Shown: piece by piece, positions 56,110 to 64,000 of the stretch
Layout of the letters: every line of letters starts with the position of its first letter
Numbering within the stretch: the first letter of the stretch is position 1
Assembly: GCF_033878955.1 (NCBI RefSeq)
Contig: NZ_CP138858.1
Span: forward strand, 1,860,001-1,924,000
Source of the DNA: Coraliomargarita algicola
GTDB taxonomy: Bacteria; Verrucomicrobiota; Verrucomicrobiia; Opitutales; Coraliomargaritaceae
Direction: 5' to 3'
Length of the DNA: 64,000 bases
The notes under the pieces: generated by a model
Databases searched by the model: none
Told to the model about the DNA's origin: nothing
Seen by the model: only the letters and a program-made list of their open reading frames with translations
Translations under genes and position numbers: made by a program

Positions 56110-57615
56110 ATGTCCAACGATCCCTCACAAAACATCGTCTCCAAAGTCTGGAACTACGCGCACGTGCTCAAGAACGCGGGCGTCGGTTACGGCGACTACG
56201 TGGAGCAGATCACTTATCTCCTTTTCCTCAAACTCGCGGAAGAACGCGAAGAGTTGGGCTATGACAATCCGATCCCGGACGACTACCAATGGCCGCAGTT
56301 GACGCAGCGTAGTGGCGACGACTTGGAAGTCCACTATCGGCACACACTGGAATCGCTCGGCAAAGAAGCGGGCCTCGTCGGCGTGATCTTTCGCAAGGCG
56401 CAGAACAAGATTTCCAACCCCTCCGATCTGGAGCGTGTGATCAAGATGATCGACGATGAGGATTGGTCCGCGATGGACGTCGATATCAAGGGCGCGATCT
56501 ATGAAGGCCTGTTGGAAAAGACCGCCTCGTCGTCCGACAAGGGAGCAGGTCAGTATTTCACGCCACGCCCGTTGATCCGCGCGATTGTCGACGTGATGCA
56601 GCCCAAGCCAATGCAGACCATCGCCGACCCTGCCAGCGGCACAGGCGGCTTCCTCCTCGCTGCGCACGACTACATCGTTAAGCACCACAAACTCGACAAG
56701 GACGAGAAGAAGCACCTCAAGACCAAGGCACTGCACGGCACCGACATCGTCGATAGCGTGACCCGCCTGTGCGCGATGAATCTCTACCTGCACGGCATCG
56801 GCTCCGCCGAAGGCAAACCACCGGTCGAGTCCCGCGACGCCTTGGCAAGCCCACCAACCGACAAGGTCGATATGATTTTAGCCAATCCACCCTTCGGTAA
56901 AAAAGGCGGCTACACCATCGTCGGCGACGACGGCAAAGTCAGCACCGAGAAGCACAGCTACGAGCGCGACGACTTTTGGGCGACCACCAGCAATAAGCAG
57001 CTCAACTTTCTGCAGCACATTGTCAGCATGCTCAACATCAACGGCAGCGCAGCCGTCGTCCTGCCCGACAACGTCCTGTTCGAAGGCGGCGCGGGTGAGA
57101 CCATCCGCCGCAACCTCCTCCAACGCTGCGACCTCCACACCATCCTCCGCCTCCCCACGGGGCTCTTCTACGCCCAAGGCGTGAAGGCCAACGTGCTCTT
57201 CTTCGACCGCAAACCCGCCAGCGAAAAGCCCTGGACCAAAAACCTCTGGATCTACGACCTCCGCACCAACCTGCACTTCACCCTCAAGACGAATCCGCTG
57301 AGCCCCAAAGACCTCGCGGACTTCGTGAAATGTTATAAAAGTAGAAGCGGCGTCCCGCCGCTTTCCACAGGAACAAAGCGGCAAGATGCCACTTCCACTG
57401 TCGAGACCGAGCGCTTCAAAAAATTCACCTACGAGGAAGTCATCGCCAGAGACAAAGCCAACCTAGACATTTTCTGGCTCAAAGACGACACATTGGAGGA
57501 CAGCGAAAACCTCCCCGCCCCCGCCATTCTAGCCGCCGAGATCGTCGAGAGTTTACAGACCGCCTTGGAGGAATTCCAAGGCGTGGAAGAGAGTTTACAA
57601 TCAGCCGAAAGTTAA
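56110..57615 (+). CDS. hsdM: Type I DNA methyltransferase subunit HsdM
   Basis: A 501-residue N6-adenine methyltransferase. N-terminal helical domain (NIVSKVWNYAHVLKNAGVGY). AdoMet motif I is ADPASGTGGFLLAA, the catalytic motif IV is NPPFGKKGG, and other blocks are TASSSDKGAGQYFTPRPLIR and VVLPDNVLFEGGAGETIRRN. The C-terminal part contains an in-frame 60-bp repeat insertion (57340-57399) between DFVKCYK and the conserved KKFTYEEVIARDKANLDIFW. With HsdS it methylates the recognition site. An alternative start at 55951 is rejected. Confidence 0.95.
   Translation: MSNDPSQNIVSKVWNYAHVLKNAGVGYGDYVEQITYLLFLKLAEEREELGYDNPIPDDYQWPQLTQRSGDDLEVHYRHTLESLGKEAGLVGVIFRKAQNKISNPSDLERVIKMIDDEDWSAMDVDIKGAIYEGLLEKTASSSDKGAGQYFTPRPLIRAIVDVMQPKPMQTIADPASGTGGFLLAAHDYIVKHHKLDKDEKKHLKTKALHGTDIVDSVTRLCAMNLYLHGIGSAEGKPPVESRDALASPPTDKVDMILANPPFGKKGGYTIVGDDGKVSTEKHSYERDDFWATTSNKQLNFLQHIVSMLNINGSAAVVLPDNVLFEGGAGETIRRNLLQRCDLHTILRLPTGLFYAQGVKANVLFFDRKPASEKPWTKNLWIYDLRTNLHFTLKTNPLSPKDLADFVKCYKSRSGVPPLSTGTKRQDATSTVETERFKKFTYEEVIARDKANLDIFWLKDDTLEDSENLPAPAILAAEIVESLQTALEEFQGVEESLQSAES
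57340..57399. repeat. BIME-like repeat inserted in frame in hsdM
   Basis: Two inverted copies of a unit of about 26 bp (AGTAGAAGCGGCGTCCCGCC; on the other strand AGTGGAAGTGGCATCTTGCC) around a short spacer. The first has the perfect hairpin AAGCGGCG-TCC-CGCCGCTT. Length 60 bp is a multiple of three, and the translation (SRSGVPPLSTGTKRQDATST) keeps the hsdM frame open. Confidence 0.85.
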
Positions 57616-57634
57616 AAGACCATTTCAGCTAGTG

Positions 57635-58063
57635 ATGATTGATTTTAAAATCGTAGGTGATTGGAGTGATGAACGGTTCGATGTCATTTACAATGAGCAG
57701 TGTGCTGGTTATCAAAATTTCATAATTCAAGACGATGGTCAGATTCACCTAGCAGATCTAATCATCTACGAAACAGTCCGCCCCGTTCATCGTTCATGGC
57801 TACAAAAAATCGTGAATCCATTTTATAAGCCGCCAGTACCAACTCCACTTCGTCAGAATGGCATTGGCCAGGCACTGCTCTCCAGACTCATAAGACTGGC
57901 AAAAGAAAACAAAGCGCGAACGATCTGCGGAAGCATCACAGAAGACGATGAGAAGCGCTCCCCATTACTAGTTCGATGGTATCAAAAAAATGGATTTATA
58001 ATTGGTCCTCCAATTGAGACTCACTTAGTGCCGGGGAAGCATTCGATTCTATTAAATTTATAA
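57635..58063 (+). CDS. GNAT-family acetyltransferase-like protein
   Basis: A 142-residue protein; ATG 57635, with a GTG one codon earlier. The acetyl-CoA loop is RQNGIGQALLSRLIRLAKEN (R/Q-x2-G-x-G/A) and the end is WYQKNGFIIGPP, both typical of GNAT proteins. The substrate is unknown. It follows hsdM by 19 bp and may be co-transcribed. Confidence 0.75.
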   Translation: MIDFKIVGDWSDERFDVIYNEQCAGYQNFIIQDDGQIHLADLIIYETVRPVHRSWLQKIVNPFYKPPVPTPLRQNGIGQALLSRLIRLAKENKARTICGSITEDDEKRSPLLVRWYQKNGFIIGPPIETHLVPGKHSILLNL

Positions 58064-58114
58064 GAATTTGAAGAACAATTTAGCCTACTTAAGATGTAAT
58101 CGCTCACGCACACT

Positions 58115-58711
58115 ATGGACCTAAAAACCTCAGTCGATGAAGTGCTCCGCAAAATTGGTCGGAACATGCTGCTCTTTCAGCAACTTGAGGGCTTGTTGAA
58201 ATTCACCCTATCAGGTAATAAACTATCGGGGGTTTCGAGCCAACTGGAGCGGAAGCAAGCTAAACACGTGGCATCGACCCAAAAACAGACACTTGGTATA
58301 CTCGTAGGGCAATATGTTGAGGAGATCCTAGGTCCTGAGACAGATGACGAAGGGCCAGATCTAGATAAGATCACAGAGCCCCACTTTTCCTACAAATTTC
58401 GCTTAGGCCATAATGAAGCATTCTATGAAGAAATTAAGACGTGGCTCGCTCAACTAGTTGATGACCGAAATGAGCTGGTTCACCACTTACTGCCCCAGCT
58501 CGATACCACTTCTGCAGCAAGTTGCGAAGAGACCGGACAGAAACTGGATATCCAAGCTGATACGATCCGCCAAGCAATTCGAAACATGCAGTCGATTGCC
58601 AAAGCAATGACAGAGACAAAAAAGGAGGTGGTAGCTCTGCTTCAATCACTTGAGGGAAAATCGATGCTGTTCCCAGATGAGCAGCCCAAAACATCGGCGT
58701 TGAATAAATGA
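58115..58711 (+). CDS. Helical protein with RX4H motif (HEPN-like)
   Basis: A 198-residue protein predicted to be mostly helical. LVDDRNELVHHLLPQLD carries the R-N-x3-H arrangement of HEPN ribonucleases and related helical bundles. The rest (LRKIGRNMLLFQQLEGLLKF; AIRNMQSIAKAMTETKKEVV) has no recognised family. It follows the GNAT gene in the defence island. A role as nuclease or toxin is inference from the motif and context. Confidence 0.6.
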   Translation: MDLKTSVDEVLRKIGRNMLLFQQLEGLLKFTLSGNKLSGVSSQLERKQAKHVASTQKQTLGILVGQYVEEILGPETDDEGPDLDKITEPHFSYKFRLGHNEAFYEEIKTWLAQLVDDRNELVHHLLPQLDTTSAASCEETGQKLDIQADTIRQAIRNMQSIAKAMTETKKEVVALLQSLEGKSMLFPDEQPKTSALNK

Positions 58712-58798
58712 AAAAATCAGAATGGAGACATGCCGTCGCCTTGACATCGCAACATCACATAAGCCTGCATCCGAATTCCTTAAACCTGCACACCAACC

Positions 58799-59338
58799 AT
58801 GAAACTCCCCAAGCGACTGATTTACTTAATTGAAGCGATCCTAGTGATCTTCATTGGCTGGGCGATCTTTGGGGTGCTGACACACTCGAGTAGTCTCGAA
58901 TCGGTGACGGTGACACTCACGCCTGGGGGTGTGGAATATCATGATAAAACCGTCTTTGGCGTGGGGGCGAATGATCGGGCGGCGGACTATTGGCTACGCG
59001 TCCACACGACGGAAGGCACGCGCGATCTGGGGATTTTTGCGAATACTGAAATTGGCGACGGCCTGACGTTTACGCCGCAAAGCAACATCCCGATGGAAGA
59101 GATCGTCGACCTTCAATTGCTGGATAAAGACAAATTTGAGAATGATGTGTTGGAGCAATTCCCTTACGAAACAGAGCAACACGTGGGCGTGAATTATACT
59201 TTAGAAATAAGCTCTACGATGAAGCTGGAATCCGGCTTTGCTTGGTTCTTTAAGACCCCTGTCGGAATCGCCCTTTTAACCGGCCTCATGCTGGGAATCG
59301 TGATCGTAGTCATTGGCAACGGTGGCTTTAGCATTTAA
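58799..59338 (+). CDS. Hypothetical protein with two membrane helices
   Basis: A 179-residue protein with a membrane helix near the N-terminus (YLIEAILVIFIGWAIFGVLT), an extracytoplasmic beta-type domain (about 35-145: VTVTLTPGGVEYHDKTVFGV) and a second helix near the end (GIALLTGLMLGIVIVVIGNG). No family recognised. It stands alone between the defence genes and a repeat-rich gap. Confidence 0.65.
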   Translation: MKLPKRLIYLIEAILVIFIGWAIFGVLTHSSSLESVTVTLTPGGVEYHDKTVFGVGANDRAADYWLRVHTTEGTRDLGIFANTEIGDGLTFTPQSNIPMEEIVDLQLLDKDKFENDVLEQFPYETEQHVGVNYTLEISSTMKLESGFAWFFKTPVGIALLTGLMLGIVIVVIGNGGFSI

Positions 59339-59769
59339 TACCAGTTCTGGCAAAGTGGGATCCATTAGAAATAAAAGTGGTCGCGCAGGTCCGTTATGAC
59401 GCCCTCGGTTACTCGGACTGCACCGAACGTTCGAGACCAATCGTCGACACGGCACAGATGCGCACGGAGACGGTGCGGCCCCGTATGAATAGTCACCGGC
59501 AGGCGTTACCACAGGGCGAACGGCGGTTTTGGCAAAACCGCCCTACCATATAGACCTCAAAAGATGGGTAAAACCGTTAATCCTAGAAAGAGTAGTCAAA
59601 AGACAGATCCCAAAGACCAGATTTGAATATCAATAAGTTATGGCACTTCCAGTATCGCAAAAATGGCGATCACTCTGATTCACGTCCATTAACGGTTTAA
59701 GAAATCACGTATACTGAAGCTGACGAATTTAGGTCAAAAAAGTTCATCCCAATCGCGGATCGATCCAAT
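59339..59769. other. Intergenic gap with a REP-like hairpin
   Basis: No gene recognised. It holds the perfect palindrome GGCGGTTTTG-G-CAAAACCGCC at 59522-59542, flanked by AGGGCGAAC and CTACC, a REP-type hairpin. Confidence 0.5.
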
Positions 59770-60654
59770 TTATGGAGTGATCCCACGCTGGCGGGTGCGA
59801 AACGCGCTAGGCGACTCTCCCATGTTGGCGCGAAACCATAAGGAGAACTGGCTGAGGTGATCGAAGCCTGTTTCATAGGCGACCTCTTTGGCCTGTCGAT
59901 CTTCCTGCAAAAGTGCACAGGCCGCCTGCAGACGTCGCCAATTCCAAAAGCGTTTTGGGGTTTGCTCCAACTCACGCATCCAAAGGCGATCCAATTGACT
60001 GGCACTGACGCCGACCGTTTGCGCCAGTTGCTCCCGTGAAAAGCCATCCCTCAGGTCGACCTGATTGAGACGGCGATAGCTTTCTCGCACTCGAGCATCC
60101 TGCATAGAGGCGACTTCATAACGCATACCAAGCGGTCGCAACAGTTGCACCAGCCTACGAAAAAATGCAGTTAAGCACTCCTTTAGCTCTAAAATGTCCT
60201 CTAATGTCGTGAGCTCTCCTTCAGGGTGCAAGCGCCCCTGCTGACTCAAATGCTTCAATAACGAAGTCCGACGCAAACGATGCAGCAAACGATCGAGCTC
60301 GGCATCATGCTCAAAGACAACCACCGGATTACCCACCCACCGAGCCGCTCCTGCAGGACATTCGACCTGTAGGTGAAGCGACAACAGGCGCGCAGAATCA
60401 CTAAACGCCTGATGACGTTTCCCCGGATGACAGACAATCCAATCACCAGCTTGAGCATGCTCAACACAATTCCCCTTACTCAATGTCAGCTCACCGGCTT
60501 TCAGCTTCCAGACGGTCAATACCACACCAGTGAATTGACCGACCTGCCCAATAGGCTCTCCCTCCCAAAATCGCTGCAACGAGAGCTTTAAGTCAGCCCA
60601 ATGACTCTCTTCCGCAGCTTCCATAGTCGTATCTTGCTCCACTCGCATGCGCAT
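59770..60654 (-). CDS. AraC-family transcriptional regulator
   Basis: About 294 residues from the ATG at 60654; ATGs at 60648 and 60624 are alternatives and the frame opens with a TTG at 60666. An N-terminal cupin-like sensor (VLTVWKLKAGELTLSKGN; GDWIVCHPGKRHQAF) precedes two helix-turn-helix motifs (GFSREQLAQTVGVSASQLDR; AKEVAYETGFDHLSQFSLWF, then MGESPSAFR). It is divergent from the DUF5107-TPR gene, which it likely regulates in response to a sugar. Confidence 0.9.
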   Translation of the reverse strand: MRMRVEQDTTMEAAEESHWADLKLSLQRFWEGEPIGQVGQFTGVVLTVWKLKAGELTLSKGNCVEHAQAGDWIVCHPGKRHQAFSDSARLLSLHLQVECPAGAARWVGNPVVVFEHDAELDRLLHRLRRTSLLKHLSQQGRLHPEGELTTLEDILELKECLTAFFRRLVQLLRPLGMRYEVASMQDARVRESYRRLNQVDLRDGFSREQLAQTVGVSASQLDRLWMRELEQTPKRFWNWRRLQAACALLQEDRQAKEVAYETGFDHLSQFSLWFRANMGESPSAFRTRQRGITP

Positions 60655-60666
60655 TTTTGATAACAA

Positions 60667-60709
60667 GACTCACAACTTTGTAAAGCCAATCCACTTGTCG
60701 TCGTGAGTC
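60667..60709. promoter_or_regulatory. Spaced inverted repeat in AraC/DUF5107 divergent promoter
   Basis: GACTCAC at 60667-60673 and GTGAGTC at 60703-60709, separated by 29 bp, in the 76-bp gap between the divergent starts. This is a candidate site for the AraC-type regulator. Confidence 0.35.
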
Positions 60710-60730
60710 CTGCATTCACACAATCAATCC

Positions 60731-63700
60731 ATGCTTAAAACCACAACTCCCCCATCCAGCGCCTCTATTCATAATACCGCCTCAGCAGGCGTCAGTATTC
60801 GTCGTGAAAGTACAGTGATCCCAACTTACGCACCGTTTCCAGCCGACAAGAATCCGATGTTTCTTGAAAAGCGTGTGTATCAAGGCAGCAGCGGACGCGT
60901 CTACCCCCTCCCCTGCGTCGAGCGCTTTGAGGAAACAAAATCCGATCGTGCCTACGATACGATCACCATCGAGAATGAGTATATCGAAGTCACCATACTC
61001 CCCGAGCTCGGCGGACGCATCCACGGTGCACGCGATAAAACAAATGACTACGACTTCGTCTACCGCAATGGCGTGATTAAACCTGCTCTGATTGCGCTAT
61101 CTGGGTCTTGGATATCCGGCGGCATTGAGTTCAACTGGCCACAGCATCACCGTCCATCCACTTTCATGCCCTGCGACGTGGAAATCGAAGAACACGCCGA
61201 TGGTTCTAAAACCGTCTGGATGAGTGAGCACGATCCACTCAATCGAATGAAGGGCATGCATGGAATCTGTCTATACCCCGATCGTGCCGTCATCGAATTA
61301 AAAGTGCGCGCACATAATCGAACTCCGTTCGTTCAAACCTTTCTATGGTGGGCCAACGTTGCCGTCACTGCCAACGAAGGCTACCAATCATTCCTACCAA
61401 CAGATGTCACTCACGTGGCCGACCACGCCAAAGGAAGCACCTCGACTTTTCCACTATGCACGGATGTGTATTACGGCATCGATTATGCCCAACGTGCCCA
61501 AGAGGGCGTCCCCATTGCTGACCGTCCGCCACAGTTTGTCCCCCCCAGTTGTATCGACGATCCCAAGGACATCCCGCCCCAATTGGCCGAGATCGCCCAA
61601 GCGGGCGGCTACGCGGCCAACGACCTGTCTTGGTATTCCAACATTCCGGTGCCGACCTCCTACATGTGTCTGGGCACTCAGGAAGATTTCTTTGGCGGCT
61701 ACGATCATCTGCGTGGTGCCGGTATCGTGCATGTGGCCAACCACCACATCTCTCCCGGTAAAAAGCAATGGGTCTGGGGCAACCATAATTTCGGCTACGC
61801 ATGGGACCGCAACTTGTGCGACGACGAAGTGCCTTACGTGGAGCTAATGGCCGGCGTCTACACCGATAATCAACCCGACTTCAGCTTCCTGCAACCTGGA
61901 GAAACAAAAACATGGAGCCAATTCTGGTATCCGATACAGGACATCGGCCCCGCTCAAAAGGCCAGCACCGAGGCGGCACTCAGCCTAATACAACGCAACA
62001 ATAAAGCTCAGCTGGGTGCAATGACAACCCGGCCCAGAAGCCATGCCGTAGTGCAACTCACCAATACAGAATCTGGAAAAGTCTATTACAGCGCAAATGT
62101 AGAGCTAGCTCCCAACGCACCCCATCTAGCCCAACTGGACGTGCCGCCGCACACACCCCTCACCTCGCTAAAGCTCAGCATCATTACCAGCGAGGGGCAC
62201 GAATTGCTCGCCTACCAGCCAGCACAGCCACCAGCAAACGAGCCTGAAGCTGCCACTGAACCGCCCAATCCATCCGAAATTGAAAGCATTGAAGAACTCT
62301 ATATTACCGGACAGCACCTAGCTCAATACCGACACCCGACACGAATGCCCGAACCATATTGGGAAGAAGCCCTACGTCGCGATCCTTCCGATGCACGCAC
62401 CAATAATGCCGTCGGCTTACTCTGCTTAACCAATGGAGAATTCGACAAAGCAGAACAACATTTTCGCACCGCGATCGCACGCCTAACCCGCCGCAATCCC
62501 AACCCTTACGACGGTGAGCCCTACTACAACCTCGGCCTCACCCTGCGCTATCAAGCTGATGCAATTGTGGCCACTGATACCACTCAAGCCACCAAACTGC
62601 TGGAAGCGGCCTATGCTGCACTCTATAAGTCCACCTGGAATCAAGCCTGGCAATCTGCCGCCTATCACGCGCTGGCTGAAATCGATTGCCGCCGACAGAA
62701 TTGGCACAATGCTCTCGATCATCTGGACCGCTCGCTACGCGTCAACACTGACAACCTCGGTGCCCGCAATCTACGCGCACGGGTGCTGCAATGCCTCGAT
62801 CGTCATGACGAAGCCGAAGCACAGGTCCTAGCCACACACAGACTTGATCCACTCGACTGGTGGGCCCGCCATTTGATGGGGCACGATTTAAGCTGCGACA
62901 CAAAAACACGCTTGGACCTGGCCCATGATCACGCCCGTGCAGGCTTCCTAGACGAAGCACTTGCACTCATCGCACCGGAAACCATTGCCACATCACTTGC
63001 AAACCGTCCCGAACCCACCAGCGGCACAGGTCCGATGCTCGCCTATACCCGCGCATGGCTACAACAACAGCTCGGCTCTCCCGTATCAGCCCAACGCGAG
63101 CTCGAAACTGCACGTACGACGCCGCGCGACTACTGCTTCCCCTCTCGCATCGAAGATATCAATATACTCCAATGGGCCATCCAGCAAAACAACAAGGACG
63201 CCCATGCCCCATACTATCTAGGCAATCTCTTCTACGACCGCAAACGCCACCACGATGCCATCGCCAACTGGGAACTCGCCACGCAAATCGACCCTAACGG
63301 CAACCCCACAGTCTGGCGCAACTTGGGAATCGCTTATTACAACGTACTCGAAGCACATGAATCAGCACGTGATGCATACGAACGCGCTTACGAGTTAACC
63401 CTCAGCGCGGGCGAAAGAGACGCCCGTCTACTCTTCGAGCGCGACCTCTTATGGAAGCGCCTAGGGCGGCCCAGTTCCCAACGTCTAGCCGCGCTGAAAA
63501 AACACCTACCTGAAGTCCAGAGCCGAGACGACTTGTCCGTTGAATATCTGGATCTACTCAATCAAGAAGGACGCCACCAAGACGCGCTAGCCTATCTCAA
63601 CTCACGCAACTTTCAACCTTGGGAAGGCGGCGAAGGCCTGGCACGCAGTCAACACGTTCGCACGCACCTGGCACTCGGGCGCAAAGCACTCACTGCAGGA

Positions 63701-64000
63701 GATGCCCACACCGCGCGTCAATACTTTGAAGCCGCACTGGAATCGCCCCGCAATCTAGGTGAATCCAAGCACCTACTCGCCAATCAAAGCAACACCTACT
63801 ACTGGCTGGGATGCGCCCTCGAAGCTCAAGCCGGCGAGGCCAACCTGAGCCGCGCTCGCGAGTTATGGACGGCCGCGTCTAATTTCCAAGGCGACTTTCT
63901 AGAACGCGCCGTGCAGAGCTATTCCGAAATGACCTATTATTCAGCACTGTCACTAGATAAACTCGGCCAGCATGATAAAGCGCAACAATTATTCACTCAG
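60731..64000 (+). CDS. DUF5107-TPR protein (partial, runs off right edge)
   Basis: Open for 1090 codons with no stop, from the ATG beginning MLKTTTPPSSASIHN. The N-terminal part (about 20-470) is a DUF5107 domain, a galactose-mutarotase-like beta-sandwich: PMFLEKRVYQGSSGRVYPLP, IENEYIEVTILPELGGRIHG, SGGIEFNWPQHHRPSTF. TPR repeats follow (YDGEPYYNLGLTLRYQADAI; HYLGNLF-type units to the edge). Such proteins occur next to carbohydrate-utilisation genes in Verrucomicrobia and Bacteroidetes and may bind or modify sugars; the activity is not established. No signal peptide is seen. The 3' end is outside the window. Confidence 0.9.
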   Translation, partial: MLKTTTPPSSASIHNTASAGVSIRRESTVIPTYAPFPADKNPMFLEKRVYQGSSGRVYPLPCVERFEETKSDRAYDTITIENEYIEVTILPELGGRIHGARDKTNDYDFVYRNGVIKPALIALSGSWISGGIEFNWPQHHRPSTFMPCDVEIEEHADGSKTVWMSEHDPLNRMKGMHGICLYPDRAVIELKVRAHNRTPFVQTFLWWANVAVTANEGYQSFLPTDVTHVADHAKGSTSTFPLCTDVYYGIDYAQRAQEGVPIADRPPQFVPPSCIDDPKDIPPQLAEIAQAGGYAANDLSWYSNIPVPTSYMCLGTQEDFFGGYDHLRGAGIVHVANHHISPGKKQWVWGNHNFGYAWDRNLCDDEVPYVELMAGVYTDNQPDFSFLQPGETKTWSQFWYPIQDIGPAQKASTEAALSLIQRNNKAQLGAMTTRPRSHAVVQLTNTESGKVYYSANVELAPNAPHLAQLDVPPHTPLTSLKLSIITSEGHELLAYQPAQPPANEPEAATEPPNPSEIESIEELYITGQHLAQYRHPTRMPEPYWEEALRRDPSDARTNNAVGLLCLTNGEFDKAEQHFRTAIARLTRRNPNPYDGEPYYNLGLTLRYQADAIVATDTTQATKLLEAAYAALYKSTWNQAWQSAAYHALAEIDCRRQNWHNALDHLDRSLRVNTDNLGARNLRARVLQCLDRHDEAEAQVLATHRLDPLDWWARHLMGHDLSCDTKTRLDLAHDHARAGFLDEALALIAPETIATSLANRPEPTSGTGPMLAYTRAWLQQQLGSPVSAQRELETARTTPRDYCFPSRIEDINILQWAIQQNNKDAHAPYYLGNLFYDRKRHHDAIANWELATQIDPNGNPTVWRNLGIAYYNVLEAHESARDAYERAYELTLSAGERDARLLFERDLLWKRLGRPSSQRLAALKKHLPEVQSRDDLSVEYLDLLNQEGRHQDALAYLNSRNFQPWEGGEGLARSQHVRTHLALGRKALTAGDAHTARQYFEAALESPRNLGESKHLLANQSNTYYWLGCALEAQAGEANLSRARELWTAASNFQGDFLERAVQSYSEMTYYSALSLDKLGQHDKAQQLFTQ

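Overview
The window looks like a chromosomal segment from a marine-type verrucomicrobium, most likely class Opitutae (Puniceicoccales-like). Pointers are a SUF cluster in the order sufC-sufB-sufD-sufT behind a Fur-family regulator, several PEP-CTERM proteins, DUF5107/TPR and large TPR proteins, REP-associated (RAYT) transposases, many small double-hairpin repeats, weak Shine-Dalgarno signals and a GC-rich coding style. The phylum assignment is inference from gene content. No 16S rRNA or tRNA gene was seen.

Layout. 1-1041: end of a BatD/BatE-like aerotolerance operon. 1075-2122: a RAYT with hairpins on both sides. 2138-7013: Fur-type regulator and SUF iron-sulphur assembly genes. 7093-7822: a PEP-CTERM surface protein behind a sigma-54-like promoter. 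8148-15379: small redox and transport genes (DUF1772, two NmrA-like proteins, nitroreductase, DoxX, two DMT exporters) around AraC and LysR regulators, with palindromic operator candidates in the divergent promoters. 15491-22566: SulP transporter, small Cys-rich protein, TPR protein, giant DUF748 protein. 22711-31735: a decaying accessory zone with an orphan antitoxin and toxin stub, IS1182 and IS481 fragments, two frameshifted PEP-CTERM genes, a two-component system whose regulator is frameshifted, an IS110-family element, a second RAYT with long terminal inverted repeats and a broken K+ channel gene. 31724-36476: DUF4236 protein, a Fic protein flanked by a 304-bp direct duplication, and a YcaQ/AlkX-like glycosylase. 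36748-42111: rpsO, pnp, an esterase, a TRIC channel and a membrane-anchored protein.

42547-58711 is a defence island. It holds a type I restriction-modification system (hsdR ... hsdS ... hsdM) whose subunit genes are separated by an Abi_2 protein, an overlapping gene pair (unknown protein plus ComEC-like metallo-beta-lactamase), a TPR protein, a PD-(D/E)XK nuclease, a truncated second hsdM, a RES/Xre toxin-antitoxin pair, a GNAT protein and a protein with an RX4H (HEPN-like) motif. The TPR gene, hsdS and the nuclease gene are chained by 4-bp ATGA overlaps. This TPR-HsdS-nuclease chain and the unknown-MBL pair are the best candidates for undescribed systems. The window ends in an AraC regulator divergent from a DUF5107-TPR gene that runs off the right edge.

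A recurring theme is the small double-hairpin (BIME-like) repeat. At least four sequence families share one architecture, and one copy lies in frame inside hsdM.
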